From Berberis thunbergii (lineage: Eukaryota; Streptophyta; Magnoliopsida; Ranunculales; Berberidaceae), in NCBI GenBank assembly GCA_003290165.1, contig QNQO01000802.1, positions 62,001 through 126,000 of the forward strand: a DNA stretch of 64,000 nucleotides, written 5' to 3'. Position 1 is the first letter of the stretch. Each line of letters opens with the position of its first letter. Under the pieces are notes generated by a model. The model was not told the DNA's origin. It searched no databases and worked only from the letters and a program-made list of their open reading frames with translations. This document shows positions 11,168 through 21,804 of this stretch, piece by piece. The position numbers and the translations under genes are program-made.

Positions 11168-12510
11168 TATTTTTATTTTTGCTTCATTTAGGGTTTAGCT
11201 TCTTGATCCATGTCAATCGGTTTGATGTTAACTTTTGGGTCAAACAAGTATCTTTGTATCAAATATGTCGCAAGTGTTTTTTTTACTAAAACAGGTCAAA
11301 GAGGTCGGATTGGTCAACCCATTTCCTGACATGTCGTGTACTCGTGTTCTATTCTTTGAGTCAATAATTAAACGGATCGTGTTCATGTCTTATATATGAC
11401 ATGACATAAACCCAACCCGTCATGACACTTTGCCACGTTTACTCCAACCCAACCCTTGAATGTCGTAATAATGATAAGTGCTAGTAATAGATTGGTTAAC
11501 TTTTTTTGTTTTAATCAACTTGAGAATCGGTCTTGATCAATCACATAAGTTGGCCGAAAGTCAAGAACACTATCTCATTTTCATTGCAAAATAGATTTGC
11601 ACGACTTTAGTAAAATGATCATAACTTACTCATTTCATAACATTTTCAAGTGATTCAAGTTGTGTTTATTAGATAACTCATAGTACTACAACTTTGGTGT
11701 TTTGATAAACTTGAGAATCAGTCTCAATTGAGGGTTTAAATTGGTCAAAAGTTACCCTATTTTACATTTTTTTGGTTTGAATTTGGATTTCTCTGTTATG
11801 CATATTTATTGGTGGTGTGAGAAAGTAATTTTTTTTTAAAAGATAAAAAAATAAAACTCAATGGTGGTGTGATGTAGTCGTTGTCGTTGGCTATTAAGGA
11901 CACTGCAAAACAAAATTTTTTAATCTGTTTGAGCTTCATTTGAGCTAAAATTTGACGAACATTGCAAATTAACAATAGAAACTATATTCCAAACTTTCAA
12001 CCCAATTCTCGTGATACATGTTTAGTACGCTCTAAGAGCCACCCCTTTGAGCAGTTTTGAAAAATGGGCACATGGTGGACAGTATCAAGCCCAAGGTGAG
12101 CCCTCCTTGGTTTCATAATTATGATAGAGAAATCCAATCATATCACATTTTAATATGTATCTTGAAGAGCATATATCGAAGGGTCTGACACTTTAACACG
12201 TTTGTTGTGTAAACCCAAATAGTTTTTTCAAAATTTCACCTCTTTGAGATGGTTTTTATTTAGTCACATAGACACATAGTTTACCATGCATTGACTGCAA
12301 GGCCCCAATTCCCCCTTGGTGTACTACGTACCTCCCTTCTCTTCCCCACATTGTTTCTTTGCAATTATTTGATGCAAGATCAATTTTTTTAAGTCATCAA
12401 TTCAGTAACATGCATTTCATCACTTGGATCGATGTTTGCCATATAGTTTTGATTGGATTATCTGGAAAAAAAAATGGTTTTAGTGCAAGAAACTTTTGGA
12501 CACAGTTTGA

Positions 12511-12547
<37 letters not shown>

Positions 12548-12771
12548 CTGAATTGGTTCTTCCTGATCAGCTTGCTATTGTCGATTCCCTTATGATGTCT
12601 TGCTAAATCCCCTCAAAATCAAATGGATTAGATTGATAAATATTCCTCTAATGCTTGGAGCCACAGTAAACATGCCCTCAACTAGGTCAGTTAACTACAG
12701 TACTTGGGCTGACTCGAAAGAAATTGTAGGTTTAGTTTATCCTTTGCTTGCAATCAAAATTTACCAGAAGA
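11168..12771. other. Duplicated intergenic DNA, unit 1
   Basis: No gene is visible. The region pairs with 33250-35757 in unit 2, with several indels. The stretch at about 11510-11960 is in inverted orientation relative to its unit-2 counterpart at about 34380-35050. A (TA)n run lies at 12516-12544. Confidence 0.7.
12516..12544. repeat. (TA)n microsatellite
   Basis: About 14 TA dinucleotides in a row. The unit-2 counterpart near 35215-35230 is shorter, so the locus is length-variable between the duplicates. Confidence 0.95.
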
Positions 12772-13229
12772 CAAGGGCGGATCTATAGCTTGGGTAAGGG
12801 GGTTTTGAAAAAAATCTATTAAAATTTATACAATTTCAATCTTGTCTCCCTTAGAAATTTTATGTTGCCCCTCTTATAAAACCAACGATTACAATCACAG
12901 ATCACATATCACAATTGAAGAAAAAAATTGAGTCGCCGCCTCTAATCTCCACCTCCACGCCTTCGGTCCTCAACAATAACTTCTTCTCTATCCTTGCAAA
13001 ACAATGTGAGTTTGTTTGATTATGGGTTCTAAATGAGATCAACAGGACAAGTGGACGACAACAAAATCACCTTAAGCTTTAACATTTCTTTTTACCTTGC
13101 GTCTCTGTCTCCCTATTTGGCGATCCAAAATTGAAACAACGAATCAACTTTGAGAGATCAGAAACTCGAAAGAGATAAAGAAAGATCTCAAAGAGATATC
13201 AGAGAGATCATGGAATCAGAAAATCGATC

Positions 13230-13475
13230 TCTCCTGGATCCACCTCAGAGTCTGATGAAACAAACTCAAAATCTTTGATAAAAACTTGATCTCTCTGAGT
13301 CTCTGATGAAAACAAACTCAGTCTCAGTCTGAAGAAAACAAGATCGATCTCTCTGAATCTGATGAAAACAAACTTGAACAAACTCGATCTCGACCTCTCA
13401 ATCTCTCTGAATCTAATGAAATCAAACTCGAACAAACTCAATCTCAATCTCTCTGAGACTGATGAAAACAAATTG
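13230..13475. repeat. Imperfect GATCTCTCTGA-type tandem repeats inside the hAT element
   Basis: Units of about 45-50 bp containing TCTCTGAATCTGATGAAAAC and CAAACTCGAACAAACTCGAT are repeated roughly five times with drift. An open frame on the minus strand here is a by-product of the repeat and is not called a gene. Confidence 0.75.
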
Positions 13476-14060
13476 AGAAATGAGAGAGATATCAGAGTCT
13501 CACTTTCTCAGATATGAAGAGTGAGCTGAGTGACTCAGAGATATCAGAGTCTCATTTTCTCAGAGACTGGAAGTGGGTTTGGTTTGGTCGTATGGGGTTG
13601 GGTTTGATAAAAAAGATAAAAGAGACAGAGATGAAAGAACTTCGTTTTATTAAATTTATTCAAAATATTATTCTAATCAATCAAAGAAAGAGATAGAAAA
13701 ATCCAAGAGGGTAAATTCATTTCTTTTGTTCCATATTTCTTTAAGCTTTGGTGAGGTATTTCACGTTTGTTTAAGCATTTGATTTTTCATCTTTATACAG
13801 GAGAGTTTCATATTTGATTTTTAATTTAATTTAATTTGTTTATTTGTTTAGGCTTTGACAAAGTGGGTATTTGATCATTGAAGCTTCAATGAGTATTTAA
13901 TTCCATCTGCTGAAAAGGCTATTATCTCAAGTTCTTGGTATTTGGTAGGTTCATTTTCTTTCATGTGTTAATTATTGATTTACATTACAAATTTGATAAT
14001 TTAGGAATCAGAGATAACATTTTTTAATATGAATATTGGCTTATTACTTAAGCCTTAATA

Positions 14061-14253
14061 TTACCAGTTGCAACTGCCAGTGTCGAGAGAACTTTTTCTG
14101 CTATGAAGATTGTCAAGAATCGATTACATAATCGTATGGGAGATTAAAGGATGGCAGATAGTTTGATTACATATGTTGAGAAAAATATATTTAATGGCAT
14201 CGATGATGAGGTGATTATGCAGCATTACTAGAACATGAGAACCCGCAGAGAGC
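14061..14253 (+). pseudogene. hAT transposase C-terminal dimerisation domain fragment
   Basis: The plus-strand reading gives LPVATASVERTFSAMKIVKN, then RLHNRMGD, a stop, RMADSLITYVEKNIF, NGIDDEVIMQHY, another stop, and MRTRRELL. This is the conserved C-terminal hAT dimerisation domain found in plant TTF-type zinc-finger/hAT transposases. Two in-frame stops and the absence of the catalytic DDE part show it is a relic left after internal deletion. Confidence 0.88.
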
Positions 14254-14415
14254 TTTTACCTAAATCTACTGTACATCTACATTGACTCATTATGTATGTT
14301 TCTCTTGTAACACTTTTAAAACTCTATTTTAATCATATTTATCTATTTCTTTTAAGAATTAAATTATCAATAATTTTTTTGCCCCCCTTTGTCTGCAATC
14401 CTAGATCCGCCCCTG

Positions 14416-14768
14416 CCAGAAGATACACAAAAAGTTTGATGTCCATGTTGATCTTCTAAAGAAGACTACATATGCTCTCAAAGACTCTTCAATTCAAACA
14501 TACACAAGAACAGAAACCAGAGAGCAAAATTAGTAACAACTTTGATAATTACATGTTATCTACATGAGATCCCACGGTCACATAAATGCTTCTTTACATT
14601 AACCACACATAAAGTTTGGGTTGGTGAAGCCATTGGAAGCCAATTTAATGAGTTAATGTAATAGCTGTCAAGTTGGACTGTCGAATTGCGAGTGCTTAGG
14701 GATGAAAACTCTCAACATTACAAACCATGTTTTAACTGTCCTATTTAAACCAAGTCAGGGATTGGTTG
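14416..14768. other. Duplicated intergenic DNA, end of unit 1
   Basis: No gene is visible. It aligns closely with about 35758-36252 in unit 2; a T-rich stretch and about 0.1 kb present in unit 2 are missing here. It ends at the TSD of the Ty3/gypsy element. Confidence 0.7.
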
Positions 14769-14773
14769 TGATT

Positions 14774-15422
14774 TGATAGGCCTCCTATCAAGTTTACTTA
14801 TTCAAGGAGGAAGAGGGACTGATGGCAGATGCGCAGACTGGGAGGTGCTATGGGGAGAGGCTATGTCAGTGACAAAGTGCTAGTGAGGTGTTATGTCAGT
14901 AACAAAATCAGATGGTGTGGCATTCTGTCTGTTACAAAGCTACAAGGCTGTTAGAGTGCTCTGTCAGTTGGAGGCTGCTCTGTTAACAAAACTACAAGTC
15001 TGTTAGAGTGCTCTGTCAGTTGGAGACTGCTCTGTTAAGTCTGTTAGACAGTCAGGGAGTTAGCATTGTAAGTCAGGGAGCATTGTATATAAATAGGAGA
15101 GAATAGATAACAAAGGATTCATTCATTTTCTGTAAGAAATCATTGTACATCGAGCAATGCTCAGTGAGGAGATTGGCACTCTCGAATGTGCTTGATACAT
15201 TTCATTGTAACTCTACTTTTTCCTCTAATACAAGAATTCTATTATTCTACATCAATCTTCTTTGAATATAAGATCCATCTTGCTTGTGTTCATCTATATT
15301 GTAGCCTGTTAGATCTTTCTGTCTCAAGTATTGCCATTCTGACATTGTGATTCAGATCTGCTTAACTGGAATTCCACAAGGGCCTGCAGAAATTATCAAT
15401 AAGAACAGGTTAGTTCTTATCA
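14774..15422 (+). repeat. 5' LTR of the chromovirus
   Basis: The 649-bp LTR runs from TGATAGG to TTATCA. U3 contains a 52-bp tandem repeat (about 14942-15041, each with GTTAGAGTGCTCTGTCAGTT), a likely enhancer-type array. A TATA box (TATATAAATA) lies at 15086-15095. Compared with the 3' LTR it lacks 13 bp in the GAGGTGCTAT region. Its first 48 bp also encode the end of the pol ORF when located in the 3' LTR. Confidence 0.95.
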
Positions 15423-15424
15423 AG

Positions 15425-15436
15425 TGGTATCAGAGC
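15425..15436 (+). other. Primer-binding site (initiator tRNA-Met)
   Basis: TGGTATCAGAGC lies two bases after the 5' LTR end. It is complementary to the 3' end of plant initiator tRNA-Met, the usual primer of this group. Confidence 0.95.
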
Positions 15437-15455
15437 AGTTCGATTCTTAGGGGCA

Positions 15456-17045
15456 ATGGCTGGAAAAGGAGTCAATACTAATTCAAGATTGGAGATTTTG
15501 GAGGAATCGATGACAAATGTGCAAAGTAAACTAGACTCTTTGGATGGGGGTTTCCAAGAATTGAAACAATTGCTGGAACAGGTTTTGAAGAAGCAACAAG
15601 AAAACATCAACACAGTTCCTACTAAGGAGAAAGATCAAATTTCGCCGGACCATGTTGAAACACAACATCTTGATTGTGGAAGAGGGGGATCTTCCTCACA
15701 AGGGTTCCAATTTGATAGAAGACCTAAAAGATTGGAGTTACCTACCTTTGAGGGTTCGAACCCAGACGGCTGGATTATGAAAGCTGAGCGATTTTTTTCA
15801 CTGAATCGATACAGAAATGAGGAGAAGATTGAAACTGCAGTGATATCTTTTGAAGAGGATGCTCTCCTCTGGTATCAATGGGAAAGTAAGAGGCGACCGA
15901 TCATCTTTTGGGAAGAATTGAAGGGACTCCTCTTGAAGCAGTTTCGATCTACCCAAGATGGGTCTCTTTGTGAGCAGTTCCTTGCCCTAAAACAAGAAGG
16001 AACTGTGTCCGATTATCGAAGACTCTTCGTCTCCCACGCTGCTCCATTAGAATCCTTGAATGAAGAAGTTGCTTTGAGCAAATTCATCAATGGCCTGAAG
16101 CCATCTATAAGGGCGGAGGTTAGGATGTTAGATCCGGGTTTCTTGGGTCGGGCTATGGATCTGGCCCAACGGGTGGAAGAAAAACAAAGGCAAATGGGTT
16201 GGGCTAAAAACAGTTTTCAGGGTTTTAACAATAAGCCCATGGGCGGCCCAAAATATATGTCAAATGATTCATTAGGGCATCGAAATTCTCTTTATCACAG
16301 AGAGTTTGAGAGCAAGAACATTCAACCTGTTCTTCCCATCGAAAACCAGAAATCGGCAACTGTGAGGGGTGAAGTTCGACGATTTTCAGATGCCGAGTAT
16401 CAAGAAAAACGAGCTAGGGGGCTATGCTTCAAGTGCGACGAGAAATACTCGCCGGGACATAGGTGCAAGAGGAAGGAAATTAGTGTTCTCATCGCTCAAG
16501 CGGAAAGTGAAGGGGAGGAAGAGGAGGTGCAGGAGTGTGAGGCTCCAAAGGAGCTTGATGTGGTTGAGATCAGTAGAGGGGTTGAAGTCTCGCTGAGTTC
16601 AGTCATAGGATTGACAAATCCAAAAACAATGAAGATCAGAGGAGACATTGAAGACCAATCGGTGGTGGTTTTGATCGATAGTGGAGCTACACACAACTTT
16701 ATTTCTCGGAAGGTGGTAGATCAGCTCAAACTGTCAATCACTTCAACTAGGAATTATGGTGTGATGATGGGATCGGGTGATTCGGTGCAAGGAAGCGGGG
16801 TTTGTCAAGGGGTAAAATTAAAATTGCAAGGGATTGAAATCGTGGAGGAATTTTTGCCACTCGCGTTGGGAAGTTCTGATGTAATTTTGGGAATAAAATG
16901 GTTGGAGACGTTGGGAACCATATCAGTAAATTGGAGGGAGCAGAGTCTAAAATTTCAGTGTGGGTCTGTATTTTTTGATCTCAAAGGTGATCCTTCCTTA
17001 GGAAGAAGTTTGGTTTCTGTTTGGTTTCTCTCAAGTCTATGTTAA
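15456..17045 (+). pseudogene. Chromovirus gag and aspartic protease, truncated by an 11-bp duplication
   Basis: It starts at the first ATG after the PBS (MAGKGVNTNSRLEILEESM) with an N-terminal coiled coil (residues about 8-50). A retrotransposon gag core follows (about 100-240, with ALLWYQWESKRRPIIFWEEL), then a zinc knuckle (CFKCDEKYSPGHRC, about 325) and a retroviral-type aspartic protease with active site LIDSGATHNFIS (about 408). In the intact family gag, protease and RT form one frame. Here GTTTGGTTTCT is tandemly duplicated (17008-17018 and 17019-17029), which shifts the frame and ends the protein at 17045. The gag-protease part itself is otherwise open. Confidence 0.93.
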
Positions 17046-18821
17046 GAACCATCAGACAGGAAGGGCATGGATACTTAGTGGAATTTGGGGAGATGACAGT
17101 ACCATTGGCAAATGAGACAGAGATACCGAAGTTCTTATCTGAAGCTTTAATGAGGTATGAAGGGGTGTTTCAAATGCCTTCGAGTTTGCCTCCACGGCGA
17201 GGTTATGAACACGCAATTGTCATGCAGGAAGGTTCCAGTCCTGTAAACGTGAGGCCATATCGATATCCCCAGTTCCAAAAGAATGAAATTGAGAGATGGG
17301 TGACAAAGATGATGGAGGCGGGAATCATTCGACAGAGTGTAAGTCCTTATTCTAGTCCAGTTTTATTGGTCAAGAAAAAAGATGGTGGTTGGCGCTTTTG
17401 TGTCGATTACCGGGCGTTGAATAAACAGACAGTCCCTGACCGGTTTCCGATTCCAATTATCGATGAGTTATTGGATGAATTACACGGAGCTGCTATTTTC
17501 TCTAAACTGGATCTAAAGTCCGGCTATCACCAAATTCGACTTCGCGACGGGGATGAAGCCAAGACTGCTTTTCGCACACACGAAGGGCATTACGAATTTT
17601 TAGTGATGCCTTTCGGCTTGACCAACGCGCCGGCAACATTTCAAGCGTTAATGAATTCAATTTTCAGGCCTCATCTACGGAAGTTCGTTTTGGTGTTTTT
17701 CGATGATATATTGGTTTATAGTAAGGGTATTGAAGATCATTTGGTTCATTTGGAGATGGTGCTGGAATTATTAATGAAGAATCAGTTGTATGCTAACCGG
17801 AAGAAGTGCGAATTTGGGTGCTCAGAAATGTGTTATCTGGGTCACATTATTTCGGCAAAGGGAGTGGCAGTGGATCAGTCCAAAATTCAGGTGATGTTGG
17901 AATGGCCTCGACCTAAGAACATCACTGAATTACGTGGGTTCTTAGGCCTAACTGGGTATTACAGAAAATTTATACAAGGATATAGTAAGTTGGCTTGGCC
18001 AATTGATAGCTCAATTGAAGAAGGATGGGTTTGATTGGCAACAAGAGGCTGAGGAGGCTTTCCTGAAATTGAAGCAAATCATGAGTCAGGCTCCGGTGCT
18101 TGCAATGCCTGATTTTTCGCAAGAATTTATCGTTGAAACGGATGCTTCGGGTTACACAGTAGGTGCAGTGTTGATGCAAGCTCAGTGACCTGTGGCGTAT
18201 TTCAGTCAAGTGCTTGGTCAGAGAGCTCGATTTAAGCCAATCTATGAAAAGGAATTGATGGCCATCGTGTTGGCAATCACCAAGTGGCGGGCGTATTTGC
18301 TGGGGAGGAAATTTATTGTAAGGACTGACCAGAAAAGTTTGAAGTTCTTATTGGAGCAACGGGTGATTGGTCCTGAGTATCAGAGATGGGTTAGCAAATT
18401 GATGGGGTACCAGTTTGAGATTCATTATCGGTCCGGTGCTTCTAATACGGCGGCAGATGCATTGTCACGCATTCCTCCTACACCAAGTTGTTCTCAGCTT
18501 ACTCTACCTACTTGGAGAGATTGGTCTGTGTTGAAGGCAGAGATAATGGCAGATGCAGAGGTGGATCAATTAAAACAGAAAGTTCATCAGGGATCAGCCC
18601 TTGTCGGTTTTGCAATTTATGAGGACTTGCTCTATTTCAAAAACAGGTTAGTAATTTCCCGTTACTCTTCTCTCATCCCTACTATCTTCCGGGAATTTCA
18701 TGGGTCAAAAATGGGAGGCCATTCTGGGGAGACTAAGACATATCATCGAATTGCTCGAGAACTTTATTGGGTAGGCATGAAATCAGATATTAAGAAAAGG
18801 GTGCGGGAATGTGAGGTGTGC
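17030..18821 (+). pseudogene. Chromovirus RT, RNase H and N-terminal integrase, broken
   Basis: This continues the polyprotein after the duplication. RT includes [43 protein letters not shown] and the catalytic [10 protein letters not shown] (about 17695-17725). An extra base near 18001-18002 shifts the frame at the RT/RNase H boundary. RNase H follows (VETDASGYTVGAVLM, then FIVRTDQKSLKFLL and AADALSRIP), with a nonsense codon TGA at 18186-18188 in a context where the family has a basic residue. The integrase HHCC zinc-binding region (FHGSKMGGHSG ... RECEVC) ends exactly at the codon of its last Cys, where the nested element inserted. Integrase resumes at 26861. Confidence 0.93.
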
Positions 18822-20376
18822 TGATAGTTACATAATTATTACATAATATACCCCTTAATTTATACATGTTAGTGTTTCGATTATTATATTTATAGTAATT
18901 ATTTCGTTTTCATATCTTTGTAGGAATTTGAGCGTAAACGATGAAATCAGATTAAAGCGGCAAGTTAAGGAACGACAATTAGTCGATTCCAATGGTGGTA
19001 TAAAGCAATCACAAAACCTAAACCTAAACCTAATTCATACCCTAAACCCGAAACCTAATTCATACCCTAAAACCAAACCCAAACCTAATCCTTCTCCTAC
19101 CCTCATTGTTGAATCATTCCCTCATTCCATCCCTATTCATCTTGATTATTCTTTATAAATAGAGGAGGATAGGGTAAGAATGGGGGGAGGAGGAAGAGAA
19201 GGGAAAAGAAGATAATTAGAAATCAAAACCTCTTCCTCAATGGAGATTTCCTCAAAGGAGCTCCTCTCTCAAAGGTGATTCACAATCACCCTCACCACTC
19301 ATCCATCTCTCACTCACTCCACTCACTCAGCACACAGTCTCCTCGCCACCACCGAGCACCACCACCAATTCCGCCACCGTCCTCGCCACGACCGAGAACC
19401 ACCGCCTCCTCCTCGCGAACAGAGTTCTTATCGCGAAACAGGGAGCTCCTGTTCCTCATCTGTTTTCTCTGTTTTTCTCTGTTTTCTTAGTATTTCCTCA
19501 CCTTTTCTCTTCTTATGCAGGTTCTGGAAGCGATTTGAGGTCGAGGACGGGCCAGATGAGCGAGAACGAGGCTGAGAACCGCGCTGTCGCGCTGGAGAAG
19601 ACGAGCGGCTACTGTAGCGCCACTGTAGCAGAGGCAGGAAGGGGTTATTTCGGTTATTCGGCTATTCACACCCCCGGTTTTGCTCTGTACAACCACAGAG
19701 TGCTTTTGGCCAGTTTTCTCGGGATTCGCGTCCGTGCAGAGATGATTTTCACCTCCATTGACGTTGTGTCCACCGCCACCATGACCAGCTAAACCATTCG
19801 CCAAGGCTACGATGAAACCACGTGATTTCCTAGAGTTTGTGTATTTAAATTTATTATTTTCTTTATGCTTGAACGTTAAACACATTTGATTTATGATTTT
19901 TAATAAATTGCTTTCACCGATTATATCCTGATTAATTATCTAGACTAGTCGGTAGTTAGAAGTACCCTTTGTTGAAATTCAAAAGTCTGATTTAATCAAT
20001 TAATCTGAATCTGTGATTGTGTGTGCCGTAAGAAGACACACAATGCTAGGGATTAGGATTAGTTAAAATAAACCTGTGATTGTGTGTGCTGTAAGAAGAC
20101 ACGCAATTCTAGGGGTTTATACCTATGCTTAAATCAATTGTGAACTTAGATTAATCTTTAGGTTAGTCATGTTAAATCTTGAAAACAATATCTTTGATTA
20201 CACAAATCTCAAAGAACCTGTGGTGGATTCAATGCCTTGGTTTCCTTTCTCATATTATTTAAAACTTTTTATTTTGTTTTTAATTTGATTTTTAGTTTAG
20301 ATTTAAAAATGTTGTAACCCCCTTTCCTATAAATTAGTTTAATTAAATTCTAAAATTTCAATTGCATCCACCTTCC
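18822..20376 (+). repeat. 5' LTR of the nested element (shortened)
   Basis: Aligns with the 3' LTR from TGATAGTTAC to CCACCTTCC. It carries telomere-like CCTAAA motifs (about 19013-19095), a TATA box (TATAAATA, 19154-19161) and a GC-rich Ser/Pro-like region. Relative to the 3' LTR it lacks about 257 bp near 19385, has an 11-bp extra stretch near 19617, and lacks the last 112 bp. The truncation at 20376 leads straight into the palindrome described next. Confidence 0.9.
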
Positions 20377-20414
20377 CCGGCAACGACGCCAAAAACGCCG
20401 TTGCCGGGGAAGGT
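20370..20414. repeat. Palindrome at the 5' LTR end containing the PBS
   Basis: Sixteen-base arms (20370-20385 and 20399-20414; core CCCCGGCAACG / CGTTGCCGGGG) are perfectly complementary around a 13-nt spacer (20386-20398). The right arm CGCCGTTGCCGGGGA is the usual PBS core of Tat/Athila-like plant elements, while the left arm equals the 3' end of the cognate tRNA up to CGCCA. Weaker inverted similarity continues outward for some 50 bp. The normal LTR end (112 bp, ending GCATCA) is missing here. Confidence 0.85.
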
Positions 20415-21804
20415 TGCGTTGTAATTGAATTTAAGATTTATTTTCACTAATTATAAAAAAAAAAAAAAAACTTAAAAATTAAAAATAAAAAAAAGCAAAT
20501 TTTTTTTTATTTTTATTTTGTTCTTTTTACACTCATTTTGTGTTTGATTTTGCAGATTACACGCTTCTCGAGGATATTGGACGATCCTGCAAAATATCAA
20601 GCAAATTTTAATTTTTTTATTTTGTGAGGAGAGTTTTAATTTTATTTTCACCTCGTTCTACGAGTGTGTGTTGTAATAATTTTTAAATTTTACTATTTTT
20701 CATTTTGTTTAATTAAAAAAAAAAACCAAAATTTTCTAAGTCAAAAGAAATTATAGGGAAACAATTTTAATTGTTACCCAATAATTTTTATGATTTAGAA
20801 ATTCGACTTCTAAGACCAAGACCAGTAAATTTATTTGCATGTGCTTGTGTGCTGATTGAAACATATAAAGAGAAGTCGAATTTTTTTTTGAATTGTGCTA
20901 ACTTTTTGTGCAGATTGGAATACGCACACTGTAAGTATTTCTATCACACGCAATGTATTAGCGACCAGGGTGCTTGGTGTAATTGTTTGGAAATTGTGTG
21001 ATTGGTTGTTTAATTTCTGTAATTGTGGATGCTAAACTTTAGTAATTCATAATAAGCAGACCCAGCTTATAAATAGAAACTGGTGGGACTTGATATCCCC
21101 ACCTCATCACTCCAGCTGTGTGCAACCAATAGCCTAACATAATTAAAATCAATTAGCAAGTTAGATAGAGCATTCTTTTAGGTACGGTGTTCATAGGACA
21201 ACCAAGACCAAGGTGAATCCAATAATTTTTGTGTTGACCAAAGCTAAAAGTGACGATGGGTTTAATCATTCAATGAACTCCGAGAGGCCACTGCCACAAG
21301 GGTAATTCACCCGGTACGCCGAGTCATAAGTAAGCTACGATCCATAAGAATAATTGGTGTAACCAACAGTTTTTGATTAGGAACACAAGCCTCAAGTGTG
21401 CATTTAACATCACATCGTTCTCACATCTATTGGCTTACAGAGCGGTAGCACAAGGAAGTACTTAATTGGACCATTGTGACCTCCTTCTCTTGTGCGATAA
21501 TCTGGTTTCTTTGAAACAAAACTCTAGCCTACTGATTTTGAACTTTGCGGTGTAAAGTGTACACTTTTAGGATCAACTTGTAGCACCCATTGCTGTGTCA
21601 TAAAGATTACATAAGAAATAATTGTCCACCAAAGATAAAAAGATAATTGATCTCAAAAACGTTGATTACTTAGGGAGGCATGTTTCTTGTGCATTTATTG
21701 GTTGCTGATTGCATGTGAGTCTGTGCATATTTTGTTTAGAGTTAGTACTTTCAATCAAAAAAAAAAATTTAAAAAAAAAAAAATTTAAAAATTAGAAAAA
21801 AAAA
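20415..21804. other. Nested element 5' untranslated internal region
   Basis: AT-rich leader with several poly-A and poly-T runs and no convincing coding capacity. By position it holds the packaging and leader sequences of the element. Confidence 0.5.

Larger units (their letters stand above)
12772..14415 (+). mobile_element. Non-autonomous hAT transposon
   Basis: The 1.64-kb element has terminal inverted repeats CAAGGGCGGATCTA and CTAGATCCGCCCCTG and a perfect 8-bp TSD CCAGAAGA (12764-12771 and 14416-14423), both diagnostic of hAT. The empty site survives in unit 2 with a single CCAGAAGA (35758-35765). Inside are a GA/TC-rich tandem repeat (about 13230-13475) and a fragment of transposase (14061-14253); the remainder shows no coding capacity. 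Confidence 0.95.

Noticed and set aside
10812..11289. Several overlapping open frames on both strands near the eRF1 leader exon
   Set aside because: They are produced by the palindromic MITEs (the same residues appear on both strands), not by genes.
19013..19095. Interstitial telomere (chromosome fusion scar)
   Set aside because: The motif occurs at the same place in both LTRs and is irregular, so it belongs to the element.
19535..19792. Open frames in the GC-rich part of the nested element's LTRs (also 25535-25873 and 25567-26133)
   Set aside because: They lie inside LTR sequence, differ in length between the two LTR copies because of indels, have low-complexity Ser/Pro/Arg content and match no family.
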